A DNA stretch of 64,000 nt from UBA2421 sp002343075 (GTDB taxonomy: Bacteria; Planctomycetota; Phycisphaerae; Tepidisphaerales; Tepidisphaeraceae): the NCBI GenBank assembly GCA_937982565.1, contig CALJLN010000046.1:1-64000 (forward strand), given 5' to 3'. The stretch's first letter is position 1. Each line of letters opens with the position of its first letter. The position numbers and the translations under genes are program-made. Of this stretch, positions 31,640 through 41,018 are shown in pieces. The notes under the pieces were generated by a model. That model saw only the letters and a list, made by a program, of their open reading frames with translations, made no database searches and was not told the origin of the DNA.

Positions 31640-33820
31640 CTATCGTCCAGGCGATGCCGTGTCGATCTCGACTCGCGCCGGTATCGGATGACGATCCGTT
31701 TCGGCAAGCAGCAGGACTGATGTGAGGTCGGCCAACCGAGCATCAGTCATCCGACTCAGGTCGATTTGCCCGATGACCGCGCCGCGGATCGGATCGAGCA
31801 GCGTCGTGCCGTAGACGAGCAGCGCGCGGTTCTTACCCGACCCTAGCCACATCAGCGCCGGCCCGGAGTAGCCTGCGGGCGATTGTAGTTCGCCATTGCG
31901 GTCGATGTATTCCCCGACCTTCACACCCGGCACTTGCTTAAACGTATACACGATTGCGCCGCCCATGTGTTCAAACAGGACCGCGGCGAGCGTGTCTGAC
32001 TCTGCGGCGCTGTCAGCGGTGAGTGCAAAGCCCTTGGGCGTGGAGGGCCAGCCAGACGGCAAATCGCCCACCTGCACCTCATGAGAGCTGACCAGCCGCT
32101 CGGCCGTCATCGAGAAAAACCGCACCGCAGGGACGTTGCGATCGGTATGCCTGCCAACCATCGCAAAATATCGGCCATTCGCCGAGAGCGCAAGAAGGTT
32201 GCGGCCGCCTTCGGGAGAGGGAAGTTCCAACGGGCGTGTTCGCGTGGGAGCCTTGCGCTCGAGGTCGTATGCGTTTACAAGAATCTTCCCGTCGGCATCG
32301 CTGGAGACCAGGAGCCGATCGCTCTTGGCACCGGCGGCACCGTCGTTGGGCAGGAAGCCGACGAGGACCTGCATCCCGCCGCTGGTGTCATTCAGGGGAA
32401 TCGTGGCTGGCTGCAGCGACGGGTTCTGAAACGAATAGATCTCGATCTCGCGGCGGATAAACGTGGCGACGCGCGCCAGCCGCGTGCCATCGGGGCTGAA
32501 AACAAAGTTCTCCGTACCCTGCGTGGCTTTAAATCTAACGGGCGTGTCATTCGCGCGCTTCCAAGTTCGGCTATCCCAGCATGTAAACGCCAGCATGTCA
32601 CCGTCGCGACGCATGGAGACAATGAATGGCGATGGGGTGAGCGAGTACAGAAACTGGTCTGCTCTTTCGCGCATCGCCGTTGCGGGCGAAAACGCCGTCA
32701 CCAGTGCCGACGTCGGTGCCTGCATCTGCGGACCAGGATCGCTCACCGCCGCGGTCGGCAAAATCAGGTTGACCGACGCAACCGCGGCGCCCCTTGCGGC
32801 AGACGCAAGATCGTTTGACACCGGCGGCGGGCCAGACGGAGTGATTACTTCCACGGGTGCAACAACCGGCGCATTGGGATCGCGCCGCTCCGCTGCAACC
32901 GTTCGCGTTCGCCGCGCCGCGGCCTCGGCTTCGGTTTCGCGCTTAACGATTGGTTCCCACTTAAAACCGGCACCAAATGGGCTGATTGGAACAGCACTGG
33001 TCTGGGTCGAATCGACGATTGATCTTGCCAGGGTGTTCAGGCCGAGCAGCAGTGCCCCGGAAAGCACAACACCCGCGAGGTAACCCGCCCCGGCCAGCCC
33101 CGCAGCGGTTGGCACTTCCTCGGGTCGTAGTCTAAAGAGAATCCACAAACAACACGATGCGACCAACACGCCCCCGAGTGCACCCATGATTGCCGAGGCA
33201 AACGCGCCATGGCCGAGCATCCAAAGTGCTGCCGTCAGAACGATAGCTGGCATAAAACTGGCGAACGACCGAAACCGCGCAGTCCGGGGCAGCTGAAATC
33301 CCGCGGCCCGGCCGGCTGCCCGAATTGCGGCAAAGGTGATCGGCGAGACAATGCCCGTGTATACACCCAACCACGCGACTGCGGATGTAAACGTGATCCA
33401 GCCAGCATCGGAGCGATTGGTACGGTGCGACTGCAGGAAGATCCAAACCACCGACCCTGCGATCAGCACCCAGGGCAAGATCATGTCCAATTCTTTGGAG
33501 CCGGCGAAATTGAACCGCAGATTGGCCCGTCCGGCTTGCTCAATCCCCTCGCCGCTTAGCGGAACATCTTCCATCCCCGCGGGCAGGCCAGGGGAATGCT
33601 GCACCTGCGTGGCACCGTGCTGGGTAACGGCGTCGCCGCCGGCAAACGATCTCTCGACCGCAGCGAGAGAATCGAGGTCGGGTGCGTCGTTCGCCTCGTT
33701 GGCGCTGGGAATCGTCACAATATAGCCGCAGCCACGACAACGAATGCGCCGACCCGCCATCGCAGCGTCGGCGGCGTAGACCTTCTGGCAGTTATCGCAA
33801 ACGACCGTCACCTGCATCAT
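31640..33820 (-). CDS. Zinc-ribbon, membrane-anchored protein with a propeller-like C-terminal domain
   Basis: A 726-aa protein. Residues 7-33 hold a zinc ribbon with two cysteine pairs (CDNCQKVY and RCRGCG), of the kind common at the start of planctomycete proteins. Several transmembrane helices follow (about 115-280, for example MILPWVLIAGSVVWIFLQS and VVLSGALLLGLNTLA), then a linker rich in Ala/Arg and a C-terminal region with WD-like repeats (MLAFTCWDSRTWKRA, NFVFSPDGTRLARVA, LLALSANGRYFAMVG). Function unknown; it is not an enzyme by any motif I see. Two adjacent ATGs (33820 and 33817) begin it. Confidence 0.8.
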   Translation of the reverse strand: MMQVTVVCDNCQKVYAADAAMAGRRIRCRGCGYIVTIPSANEANDAPDLDSLAAVERSFAGGDAVTQHGATQVQHSPGLPAGMEDVPLSGEGIEQAGRANLRFNFAGSKELDMILPWVLIAGSVVWIFLQSHRTNRSDAGWITFTSAVAWLGVYTGIVSPITFAAIRAAGRAAGFQLPRTARFRSFASFMPAIVLTAALWMLGHGAFASAIMGALGGVLVASCCLWILFRLRPEEVPTAAGLAGAGYLAGVVLSGALLLGLNTLARSIVDSTQTSAVPISPFGAGFKWEPIVKRETEAEAAARRTRTVAAERRDPNAPVVAPVEVITPSGPPPVSNDLASAARGAAVASVNLILPTAAVSDPGPQMQAPTSALVTAFSPATAMRERADQFLYSLTPSPFIVSMRRDGDMLAFTCWDSRTWKRANDTPVRFKATQGTENFVFSPDGTRLARVATFIRREIEIYSFQNPSLQPATIPLNDTSGGMQVLVGFLPNDGAAGAKSDRLLVSSDADGKILVNAYDLERKAPTRTRPLELPSPEGGRNLLALSANGRYFAMVGRHTDRNVPAVRFFSMTAERLVSSHEVQVGDLPSGWPSTPKGFALTADSAAESDTLAAVLFEHMGGAIVYTFKQVPGVKVGEYIDRNGELQSPAGYSGPALMWLGSGKNRALLVYGTTLLDPIRGAVIGQIDLSRMTDARLADLTSVLLLAETDRHPIPARVEIDTASPGR

Positions 33821-33892
33821 GCAACTCTAACTTCGGCTAGAACAAGGACTTCTCTATTGTCCGCTGGTTACATTAATCCCCAGATTAGACAC

Positions 33893-33909
33893 ACCCGCGA
33901 GTCGCGGGT
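33893..33909. other. Short GC hairpin after the FHA-PilB gene
   Basis: ACCCGCG (33893-33899) and its complement (33903-33909) form a 7-bp stem with a 3-nt loop. It lies just after the stop of the FHA-PilB gene on the minus strand, without a T-tract, so termination is only possible. Confidence 0.3.
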
Positions 33910-33930
33910 TGCATCAAAAAATCGCACAAT

Positions 33931-35673
33931 TCATCCGCGACCCACGATTCGATCCATCTCCCCAAATGCCACCAGACCCTGAGCAACCAACTCCAGCCCG
34001 GTCTGGTGAAGCCGCGAAAACTTACTCGCCCGCAGCGCCTCATCAATCGATTGCATACTTGGCGTGCGCAAAATCGTGTCGCGCAACGCGTCGTTAACCC
34101 GGAGCAACTCGAAAAACGCGCGGCGACCGAGAAATCCTGTGCCGAGGCACCTCGGGCAACCGTTGGGATAGTATAGCTTGCTTACGCCATGCCCGGAATC
34201 GCCCAGCACTTTTTGCTGTTCCGGGGTAATCGGTTCACCCCGTTTGCAGTGTGGGCACAACTGCCTCACCAACCGCTGCGATACCACGAGATGCAGCGCC
34301 TGGGCCACCAGGTAAGGTTCGACGCCCAAATCAAGCAGCCGAAATATACAGCCAACCGTATCCTTCGTGTGCAGCGTGGAAAAGACCAGGTGCCCCGTAA
34401 TCGCCGCCTGCATGGCAATTCGCGCAGTTTCTGCATCGCGAATCTCCCCCACGAGAATTACATCGGGGTCCTGCCGCAGCGTCATTCTCAAAAGTGCCGA
34501 AAAGCTCTTGCCGGCCTCATCATCAACCGGAATCTGCGTCACACCTTCGATCTGAATCTCAACCGGGTCTTCGATCGTGATGACATTGCGACGACTAGTA
34601 TCGATGCTTCGGACAAGCGAATAGAGTGTCGTCGTCTTCCCGCTGCCGGTCGGTCCGCTGACGAGCACCATGCCGGCATCTTGCTCGATGCCTGTGGCGA
34701 TTTCCTGCATCATCCAGGTAGGCAGATGTAAATCGGCCATCTTCAGAGGCGCATTGGCTGTATCGAGCACTCGGACAACGAGTTTCTGGCCGAACACACC
34801 CGGCGCAAAGCTCACCCGATAATCCACCCGCCGCGATCCACCTTTCTGCCGGTTGTCAGGCACGCGGGCGGCGAAGTGCCCTTCCTGAATGCTGTCACGG
34901 AACTGGATATCGATATCGCTGAGCACCTTGACCAGTGTTGCGAGTCGATGCCCCACCTGGTTGGGAAGCCGGGCTACATCGACCATATTGCCATCGATAC
35001 GCAGGCGGCAAACGTAATGCTCGTTTCGAGGTTCGAGGTGGATATCCGTCGTCCTGCTGCGAAAGCCCACCGTAAGGATCAATCGAAACACGTCCACCGC
35101 CTCGCGGCGGCCGATGCTCTTGGTTTCGTTCGTTGCTTCGTGAACCACTGAGCCGCGCGCGTTAACCAGCGCAATCTCCCCTTCTTCAAACGGCCGCAGT
35201 GGGAGCGACTCGGCCAGATCAACCAGAGCTGTTTCGTAATCAACATTTTCTGGCGTCTGAATACCCTTCGGCAACGGATCGTCATCCACCCGGCCCATTG
35301 CAAGCGCTTCGAGCTTGCTGAACTCTTCATCAACGAGATCGTCGTCGGTGAGGACTTCTTGCAGGCCCGGATCAAACAGCTTGATGGTGGTCTTGCCGAT
35401 CTGAATCGCGTCGCCGGGTTTCAAGGGGGATGATTTGATGATCTGACCATTCAGCCGGGTGCCGTTGCTGCTGCCAAGATCGCGGACGCGCCATCCGTCG
35501 GATGTGCGTTCGATAACACAGTGGGCACGGCTTGCCATGTTATCGACCAGCACCAGCATGTTGTCAGCACCCCGACCGACGGAAATAGCCGATACTTCCG
35601 CCGACATGCGGGCAGACTTACCGGCGGAGGTGATCTCAAGATAGGCCCCGGTCATCACTTGTGAATCTACCAT
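33931..35673 (-). CDS. FHA domain-type IV pilus/secretion ATPase (PilB/GspE) fusion
   Basis: A 580-aa fusion. Residues 1-105 form an FHA domain: VGRGADNMLVLVDNMASRAH then RVRDLGSSNGTRLNG, with the phosphothreonine-binding Arg, Ser and Asn. From about residue 180 runs a GspE/PilB ATPase: the N2-like region with EPRNEHYVCRLRIDGNMV, Walker A GPTGSGKTTTLYSL, the Asp box TIEDPVEIQIEGV, Walker B RQDPDVILVGEIRDAETA, His box TGHLVFSTLHTKD and the tetracysteine CPHC and CPRC. It powers pilus extension or type II-like secretion. Classical PilB has an N-terminal MshEN domain instead of FHA. ATG 35673 follows AGGA at 7 nt. Confidence 0.92.
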   Translation of the reverse strand: MVDSQVMTGAYLEITSAGKSARMSAEVSAISVGRGADNMLVLVDNMASRAHCVIERTSDGWRVRDLGSSNGTRLNGQIIKSSPLKPGDAIQIGKTTIKLFDPGLQEVLTDDDLVDEEFSKLEALAMGRVDDDPLPKGIQTPENVDYETALVDLAESLPLRPFEEGEIALVNARGSVVHEATNETKSIGRREAVDVFRLILTVGFRSRTTDIHLEPRNEHYVCRLRIDGNMVDVARLPNQVGHRLATLVKVLSDIDIQFRDSIQEGHFAARVPDNRQKGGSRRVDYRVSFAPGVFGQKLVVRVLDTANAPLKMADLHLPTWMMQEIATGIEQDAGMVLVSGPTGSGKTTTLYSLVRSIDTSRRNVITIEDPVEIQIEGVTQIPVDDEAGKSFSALLRMTLRQDPDVILVGEIRDAETARIAMQAAITGHLVFSTLHTKDTVGCIFRLLDLGVEPYLVAQALHLVVSQRLVRQLCPHCKRGEPITPEQQKVLGDSGHGVSKLYYPNGCPRCLGTGFLGRRAFFELLRVNDALRDTILRTPSMQSIDEALRASKFSRLHQTGLELVAQGLVAFGEMDRIVGRG

Positions 35674-35772
35674 ATCCGTTCCTGCCCGCTGTAACAAACC
35701 CCGAATAAGCGTATGATCAGTCGCGATAGCTCGTTTACCTCACGATCATACGCGATAGAAGGAGAGTCTGGA

Positions 35773-37008
35773 TTGCCCGACAAATATTTCCAACACAGCT
35801 TCGCCAACGGCATGACCCTGCTGGCCGAGCAAATGCCCGGGATGCAGAGTGCCGCCATGACTGCCCTCATCCCCGCGGGCAGCGGCACCGACCCGGACGG
35901 GGCGACCGGGAGTGCCACCGTCCTGGCAGATTTACTGCTGCGGGGAGCCGGGAATCGCGATAATCGGGCGTTAACCGAACATCTTGACACCCTCGGCCTG
36001 CAGCGGTCGAGCAGCGTGGGCGTCTATCACACGCGGCTGGGCTGCGCCGCCCCTGCAGACAAGGTCATCGCGTCCCTCGACGCCTACGCCGACATTCTGC
36101 TCCGCCCCACCCTCCCCGCCGACGGATTCGAGCCGGCCCGGCAGCTTGCCCTGCAATCGCTTGCGGGCATTGATGATGAACCTCGGCAGAAGATGTTTGT
36201 AAAGCTGCGCGAGATCTACTTTCCCTGGCCGATTGGCCGCAACTCGCTTGGGTCAAAGCAAGATCTCGAGTCGATGACGCACGCAGGACTTGTCGCCGAC
36301 CACGCCCGCCGGTTTGTGCCGGAAGGGGCGATCTTGGCGTTTGCAGGAAAAATTGAGTTTGACGAACTAACGCAACAGATTGGCAAGCTGCTCGGCGAAT
36401 GGCCCGGCAAGCCCCCCGCCGAGATGAAAACGACCCCGGCCACGCAAACCTATCACTTTGAACCGCAGCAGACCGAGCAGACGCACATCGGCATCGCTTG
36501 GCCGACGGTGGATGAGACCCACCCCGACTACTACTGCGCCAGAATTGCCTACGATATCCTCGGCGGCGGCATGAGCAGCCGGCTTTTCACTGAAGTTCGC
36601 GAGAAACGCGCGCTCTGCTATAGCGTGTCCGCCGGTTATGCAAGCGTGAGGGGGATCGGCTGCGTAATGGGCTACGCTGGCACGAGTAATGAACGCGCAC
36701 AGGCAACCCTCGATTGCTTTCTCGAAGAGGTGTTCAAACTTTCCGCCGGCGTCACCCCCGCCGAGCTTGACCGGACGAAAGTGGGGCTAAAGGCAAACAC
36801 GATTATGTCCAGCGAATCGAGCGGCTCGCGCGCCGGGGCGATCGCACACGACTTTTTCACCCGCGGGCGGATTCGCACAATCGGAGAAATCAAGAGCGGT
36901 ATCGATGCCGTCTCAATCGATCGCATCAATTCTTTCCTCAAAGACGCATCGCGACTGCAGCCGACCATTGTCGTGCTTGGCCCCAAAGAACTGACTCGGA
37001 AAGCATAA
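35773..37008 (+). CDS. M16-family peptidase-like protein, non-catalytic subunit
   Basis: A 411-aa protein of the pitrilysin/M16 fold. The region of the zinc motif reads ATVLADLLLRGAGN, so HxxEH is absent and the subunit is probably non-catalytic. The rest is typical: ILAFAGKIEFDELTQQI, QTEQTHIGIAWPTVDETHPD and LGGGMSSRLFTEVREKRALC with the glycine/Tyr-containing substrate cleft. The TTG at 35773 follows AAGGAGA at a good distance and is preferred over an upstream ATG at 35713 without a ribosome site. It precedes the catalytic partner by 7 bp, so the two form an operon and probably a heterodimer. Confidence 0.88.
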   Translation: MPDKYFQHSFANGMTLLAEQMPGMQSAAMTALIPAGSGTDPDGATGSATVLADLLLRGAGNRDNRALTEHLDTLGLQRSSSVGVYHTRLGCAAPADKVIASLDAYADILLRPTLPADGFEPARQLALQSLAGIDDEPRQKMFVKLREIYFPWPIGRNSLGSKQDLESMTHAGLVADHARRFVPEGAILAFAGKIEFDELTQQIGKLLGEWPGKPPAEMKTTPATQTYHFEPQQTEQTHIGIAWPTVDETHPDYYCARIAYDILGGGMSSRLFTEVREKRALCYSVSAGYASVRGIGCVMGYAGTSNERAQATLDCFLEEVFKLSAGVTPAELDRTKVGLKANTIMSSESSGSRAGAIAHDFFTRGRIRTIGEIKSGIDAVSIDRINSFLKDASRLQPTIVVLGPKELTRKA

Positions 37009-37015
37009 AACCATC

Positions 37016-38236
37016 ATGCCACTTACCTTCAAGCACCACCGCCTGTCCAACGGGCTGGACATCGTTGCCGAGATCAACCCCGACGCCTACAGCTTCGCCG
37101 CGGGCTTTTTTGTCAAGACCGGTTCGCGCGATGAATCGCCTGATGTCGTCGGCGTGTCGCATTTTCTCGAACACATGATGTTCAAGGGCAATGACAAGCT
37201 TACATGGGAAGACGTCAACCGCGTGTTTGATGAGATCGGTGCCCGCTACAACGCGTTCACTTCCCAGGAAATGACCTGCTACTACGCCAACGTATTGCCA
37301 GAGTTCACCGAGCGGGCGATCGACCACCTGGCAAGCCTGCTGCGCCCCGCCATTCGGCAGACTGATTTTGATACCGAGAAAAATGTTATTCTCGAAGAAA
37401 TCGCAATGTATCTCGATGATCCCGGCCACAAGCTCTATGAGGCGCTCATGGAAGCGCATTTCGCACGTCACCCGCTCGCGCAGAGCGTGCTCGGGTCGGC
37501 GCAATCGATCACCGCATTGCAGCGGGACCAGATGGCGGCGTATTTTGCGCGGCGGTACGGGCCGGGAAACATGGTGCTCTCGGTAACGGGGCAAATGGAG
37601 TTTGACGAAGTCATCCGGCTTGCTGAAATGTACTGCGGCAAATGGCCCACCGTTTCGCCATCCCGGGATAACCCGGCGGTCATTCCTTCGGGGAAGCGCG
37701 TCGAGCTCACCGACCCTAAGCTGAACCGTAAGTACTTGATGGGCATGACGCCCGGACCCAGCGCGCAGGACGAACGTCGATTTGCCGCCAGAGTGCTGGC
37801 CGATGTCATCGGCGATTCCGACGGCTCGCGTTTTTACTGGGCACTGGTCGATAACGCCATTGCCGAAGATGCCGATTTCGGCTTCTACCCCCACGACGGT
37901 TGCGGGAGCTTTTACATCGCGCTTACTTGCTCGCCGGACGTTACCGAAAAGGCGCTTGAGATTGCCCGCGCAGAACTGGAGAAGGTGAAGATCGATCTCG
38001 CCGACGATGAAGTGGAGCGCGCCAAGAACAAGATTGCATCAAGCATCGTGCTCAGCGGGGAACTTCCGATTGGCCGGATGCGGGCAATCGGCTCGCAGTG
38101 GACTTACAACGGCGACTACCGTTCGCTGGAACAGGACATGGCCACGCTGCAAGCTGTCACACCCGCTTCACTGCGGCAACTGATGCGCGAGTTCACCTTC
38201 GACCCAATGACCATCGTTTCGCTCGGCCCGAGTTGA
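37016..38236 (+). CDS. M16-family zinc peptidase, catalytic subunit
   Basis: A 406-aa zinc metallopeptidase of the inverted HxxEH class. The active site HFLEHMMFKG (about residues 45-54) provides two zinc histidines and the base, and the second Glu is in TEKNVILEEIAMYLDD. The clamshell second half includes GFYPHDGCGSFYIALTCSP. Members cut small peptides or process proteins such as mitochondrial presequences. Following a non-catalytic sister gene by 7 bp is a known pattern of bacterial M16 heterodimers, so it likely works with that partner; the substrate is not known. It converges on the xylanase gene. Confidence 0.93.
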   Translation: MPLTFKHHRLSNGLDIVAEINPDAYSFAAGFFVKTGSRDESPDVVGVSHFLEHMMFKGNDKLTWEDVNRVFDEIGARYNAFTSQEMTCYYANVLPEFTERAIDHLASLLRPAIRQTDFDTEKNVILEEIAMYLDDPGHKLYEALMEAHFARHPLAQSVLGSAQSITALQRDQMAAYFARRYGPGNMVLSVTGQMEFDEVIRLAEMYCGKWPTVSPSRDNPAVIPSGKRVELTDPKLNRKYLMGMTPGPSAQDERRFAARVLADVIGDSDGSRFYWALVDNAIAEDADFGFYPHDGCGSFYIALTCSPDVTEKALEIARAELEKVKIDLADDEVERAKNKIASSIVLSGELPIGRMRAIGSQWTYNGDYRSLEQDMATLQAVTPASLRQLMREFTFDPMTIVSLGPS

Positions 38237-38272
38237 TCGCCGAACCGGCTGTCGCCCCGAACAAAGGGCCTT

Positions 38273-40063
38273 TCATTCTGGCAATTCCACAGGCACCTGC
38301 ACACCCCGCGCGGGAAGGTCCGATTTCAAGATCACCCTGCCGCCGGGGTGCTCGACCTGAATGCGGTAGCTGCCGTGAAAGCCGCGCACGGTGAAGCGGC
38401 CGTCGCCGTCGGTCTTGCCCGTGGCTGATGTGTGCCACTTGCGCGTGATGAGATCGACATACGCCTCCCCCGCGGGACGGGCCGACCAATCCGCCCGCCA
38501 GAGTGCGGCGGCGGGCCGCCAGTGGTTTTTCTCGTAAAAACCCCATTGAGTGATCCCGCTGACCGACGCATGACTGAACACCGCTGTGAAAAAATCTCGC
38601 AGGTAATCTGCCTGCAACTGCTCATCATCGGTTGACACATCAAACTCGGTGATGCGAATCGCCAGCCCGGTTGAACCAAACCGATCGAGCAGATGCAGCA
38701 CGCGCTCAGGCCCGACGAGCACATCGTCCATGTGCGCCTGCTCCCCAATGACGCCAATTGGCGACCCACTTTCGCGGAGCGCGCGAACCAATTCGTATGT
38801 GCGCGCAATCTTGCTTTCGTTCAGCGCACCGTAGCTGAGCATGGCGAAATCGTTGAGCGCGAGCGCGGCGACCGGATCGGCACGGCGTGCCCGGCGAAAC
38901 CAATCGGCCATGGCCTCTTCGCCGAGAACCTGCTGTATCGCCGTGTGAAATGTTGGTTCGTTCACCACATCCCACTCATCCACCTTCCCCGCAAACGCTG
39001 CCATCATCTGGTCAATATGCATATTGACGCGCTCCGCCAGGGCGTCGCCCTTCTTTGCGCGTACCAGTTCCTGCACTTCAGGCGGCAGGCGTGAAAGCTC
39101 CGGCCAGACCAGGCAGTGCCCGCGAACCGAAAACCCGGCGTGCCTCAGCCAGTCGACTGCCTCATGCGTCCGATCGCGATGGGCTTGCCGCGCGACAGCG
39201 TTGCCGGCCTCCCACGGCTGCCACTTCATCTCCCACTCGAATGTTGCGGCGTTGAAGTACTTCTTCAGGATCTCACGATATTTTTCATCATCCGGCGTAT
39301 CGCCAAGCAGCCTGCCTGTCGTCACGGCGGTTCCGAACGGAAATGCGTGCTTCGTCAGTTCAACTGACACCGTTGCGCCGGCAATTGGCTGGCCGGTTCG
39401 ATCGGTTACCTGGACGATCAAGTCACTTTTCCGAAGTTTTTCAATTCGCTGCGCCGCCGCGGCGCGCCAAGGCGCGGCAGGCTCGCGACCTGCATACGTC
39501 AACCGTGGGGAACGCAGCCCGGCCTTTGATACGTCGCCAAGATTCCGCAATGTCAATCCACGGATGTGCACTCTCTGACGGCATGTACCAAACTGAAGCG
39601 CGAGTTGCATCGGCTCATCGGCGGCGAAACTGTTGGCCCGAAAGGGAAGCCGGTAATGCTTCCATTCGGAGGTCGGCTGCACCACACACTCATCGCTCAC
39701 CGTATATGGCGGTTGCGAACGTTGATACACAATCCGCACTGCCGCCTCCCCCGTGTCCGGATCGACGGCAGCGGCGCGAAACTCGCCCTCGAGCACCAAC
39801 AGATCCCCCGCCCGCACCGACGACTGCACCGGCGAAACCAACTGCGCTGCCCAAGGCGTGGCCGGCGTTGCGTCGGTTCGCAACTCGATAACGCCATTAT
39901 CGACGGCCACAGACGACACCGACGGCTCTGTTACCTTCAGCGCGTGCTCCCACCAGTCATGTGGCAGTACCGAGGCTGTCTTCGTGGCAGCCTTCCCGGA
40001 TTCGGCAAGGCTGGCCGGGGCGACGGTGATGACTGCGATCAGGCTCAGGAGCAGAATTTTCAT
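38273..40063 (-). CDS. Secreted glycoside hydrolase family 10 (xylanase-type)
   Basis: A 596-aa exported protein with a signal peptide (MKILLLSLIAVITVAPASLA). An N-terminal beta-rich carbohydrate-binding-like part (about 50-190) is followed by the GH10 barrel: AFPFGTAVTTGRLLGDTP and FNAATFEWEMKWQPWEAG, the acid/base Glu in EWDVVNEPTFH and the nucleophile Glu in IRITEFDVSTDDEQ. Such enzymes hydrolyse beta-1,4-xylan. The last 45 residues (TVRGFHGSYRIQVEHPGG) form a small beta domain. No PEP-CTERM or dockerin is seen, so it is probably released or held in the periplasm. No other xylan-use gene is in the window. The start is ATG 40063. Confidence 0.9.
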   Translation of the reverse strand: MKILLLSLIAVITVAPASLAESGKAATKTASVLPHDWWEHALKVTEPSVSSVAVDNGVIELRTDATPATPWAAQLVSPVQSSVRAGDLLVLEGEFRAAAVDPDTGEAAVRIVYQRSQPPYTVSDECVVQPTSEWKHYRLPFRANSFAADEPMQLALQFGTCRQRVHIRGLTLRNLGDVSKAGLRSPRLTYAGREPAAPWRAAAAQRIEKLRKSDLIVQVTDRTGQPIAGATVSVELTKHAFPFGTAVTTGRLLGDTPDDEKYREILKKYFNAATFEWEMKWQPWEAGNAVARQAHRDRTHEAVDWLRHAGFSVRGHCLVWPELSRLPPEVQELVRAKKGDALAERVNMHIDQMMAAFAGKVDEWDVVNEPTFHTAIQQVLGEEAMADWFRRARRADPVAALALNDFAMLSYGALNESKIARTYELVRALRESGSPIGVIGEQAHMDDVLVGPERVLHLLDRFGSTGLAIRITEFDVSTDDEQLQADYLRDFFTAVFSHASVSGITQWGFYEKNHWRPAAALWRADWSARPAGEAYVDLITRKWHTSATGKTDGDGRFTVRGFHGSYRIQVEHPGGRVILKSDLPARGVQVPVELPE

Positions 40064-40113
40064 CGCTTTTGAGCCTACCCGGACCGGCAGTCGTTTGCAG
40101 CAGGCCGGGCGTA

Positions 40114-40119
40114 TACAAT
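40114..40119 (+). promoter_or_regulatory. Probable -10 box of panB (leaderless)
   Basis: TACAAT ends 7 nt before ATG 40127, identical in sequence and spacing to the boxes at trxB and the OYE gene. Confidence 0.5.
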
Positions 40120-40126
40120 CGAAAGC

Positions 40127-40987
40127 ATGAACCGCCCGCCACTGCAACGCTTCACACTCAATGACCTGCGCGCCGCTCGCGCGCACGGCCACAAGGTACC
40201 GATGCTCACTTGCTACGACTACACATCAGCAAAACTGATGCACGAAGCCGGCGTGCCGATGCTGCTTGTGGGCGATTCTGCTGCGAATGTTCTACTTGGG
40301 CATACGTCGACGATTCCAATTCAGCTCGATTTTCTAATCGAGCTGACCGCCGCCGTTCGCAGGGGTGCGCCGAATTGCCTGGTGATGGGAGACATGCCCT
40401 TTGGCAGCACGCATGCCTCGGTGGAACAAGGAGTTATGAATGTGGTGCGGATGGTGCAACTCTCAGGGTGCGACTGTGTGAAGATAGAGGTTGCCGAGGA
40501 TCATGCGCCACTTGTAAAGCGGCTTGCTGACGCCGGGGTGGCGGTTGTGGCTCATCTCGGTTTACGCCCGCAAAGCGTAGGTGTGCTCGGCGGGTACAAG
40601 GCGCAGGGCAGGTCGGCGGCGGCGGCGATGGCAATCGTGTCGGCGGCAATGAATATGCAAGCCAGCGGCGCGGCGGCGGTGCTGCTGGAGGCCGTCCCCC
40701 CGATCGTCAGCGAATGCGTCGCGCAATCGCTGGATATTCCCGTCATCGGCTGCGGGGCCGGGCCGGCGTGCGATGCGCATGTGGTCGTCGCGCATGACTT
40801 GTTCAAGCTGACTTCATCGCAGCCTAAGTTCGTGCCCGATTTGGGTTCGCTTGGGCCTGCGGTGAAACAAATTCTCAGCCGATACGTAGATGAAGTAGCC
40901 GCCGGTCGGTATCCGGCGACTGAACATAACTATGAAATGCCCCCCGCCGAGCGAGATGCGTTCACATCCGCACGGAAAGGCGGTTAA
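40127..40987 (+). CDS. panB: Ketopantoate hydroxymethyltransferase
   Basis: A 286-aa enzyme that transfers a hydroxymethyl group from 5,10-methylene-THF to alpha-ketoisovalerate, the first committed step of pantothenate synthesis. Markers: MLTCYDYTSAKLMHEAG, LLVGDSAANVLLGH, VMGDMPFGSTHAS, GCDCVKIEV, VVAHLGLRPQSVGVLGGYK and EAVPPIVSECVAQSLDIPVIGCGAG. The alpha-ketoisovalerate precursor comes from the branched-chain pathway whose other genes (cimA, leuB) are nearby. It is divergent from the xylanase gene and 31 bp ahead of htrA on the same strand. Confidence 0.95.
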   Translation: MNRPPLQRFTLNDLRAARAHGHKVPMLTCYDYTSAKLMHEAGVPMLLVGDSAANVLLGHTSTIPIQLDFLIELTAAVRRGAPNCLVMGDMPFGSTHASVEQGVMNVVRMVQLSGCDCVKIEVAEDHAPLVKRLADAGVAVVAHLGLRPQSVGVLGGYKAQGRSAAAAMAIVSAAMNMQASGAAAVLLEAVPPIVSECVAQSLDIPVIGCGAGPACDAHVVVAHDLFKLTSSQPKFVPDLGSLGPAVKQILSRYVDEVAAGRYPATEHNYEMPPAERDAFTSARKGG

Positions 40988-41018
40988 GTAAGATTGGACT
41001 TTTCAGGAGTTTGAAACC

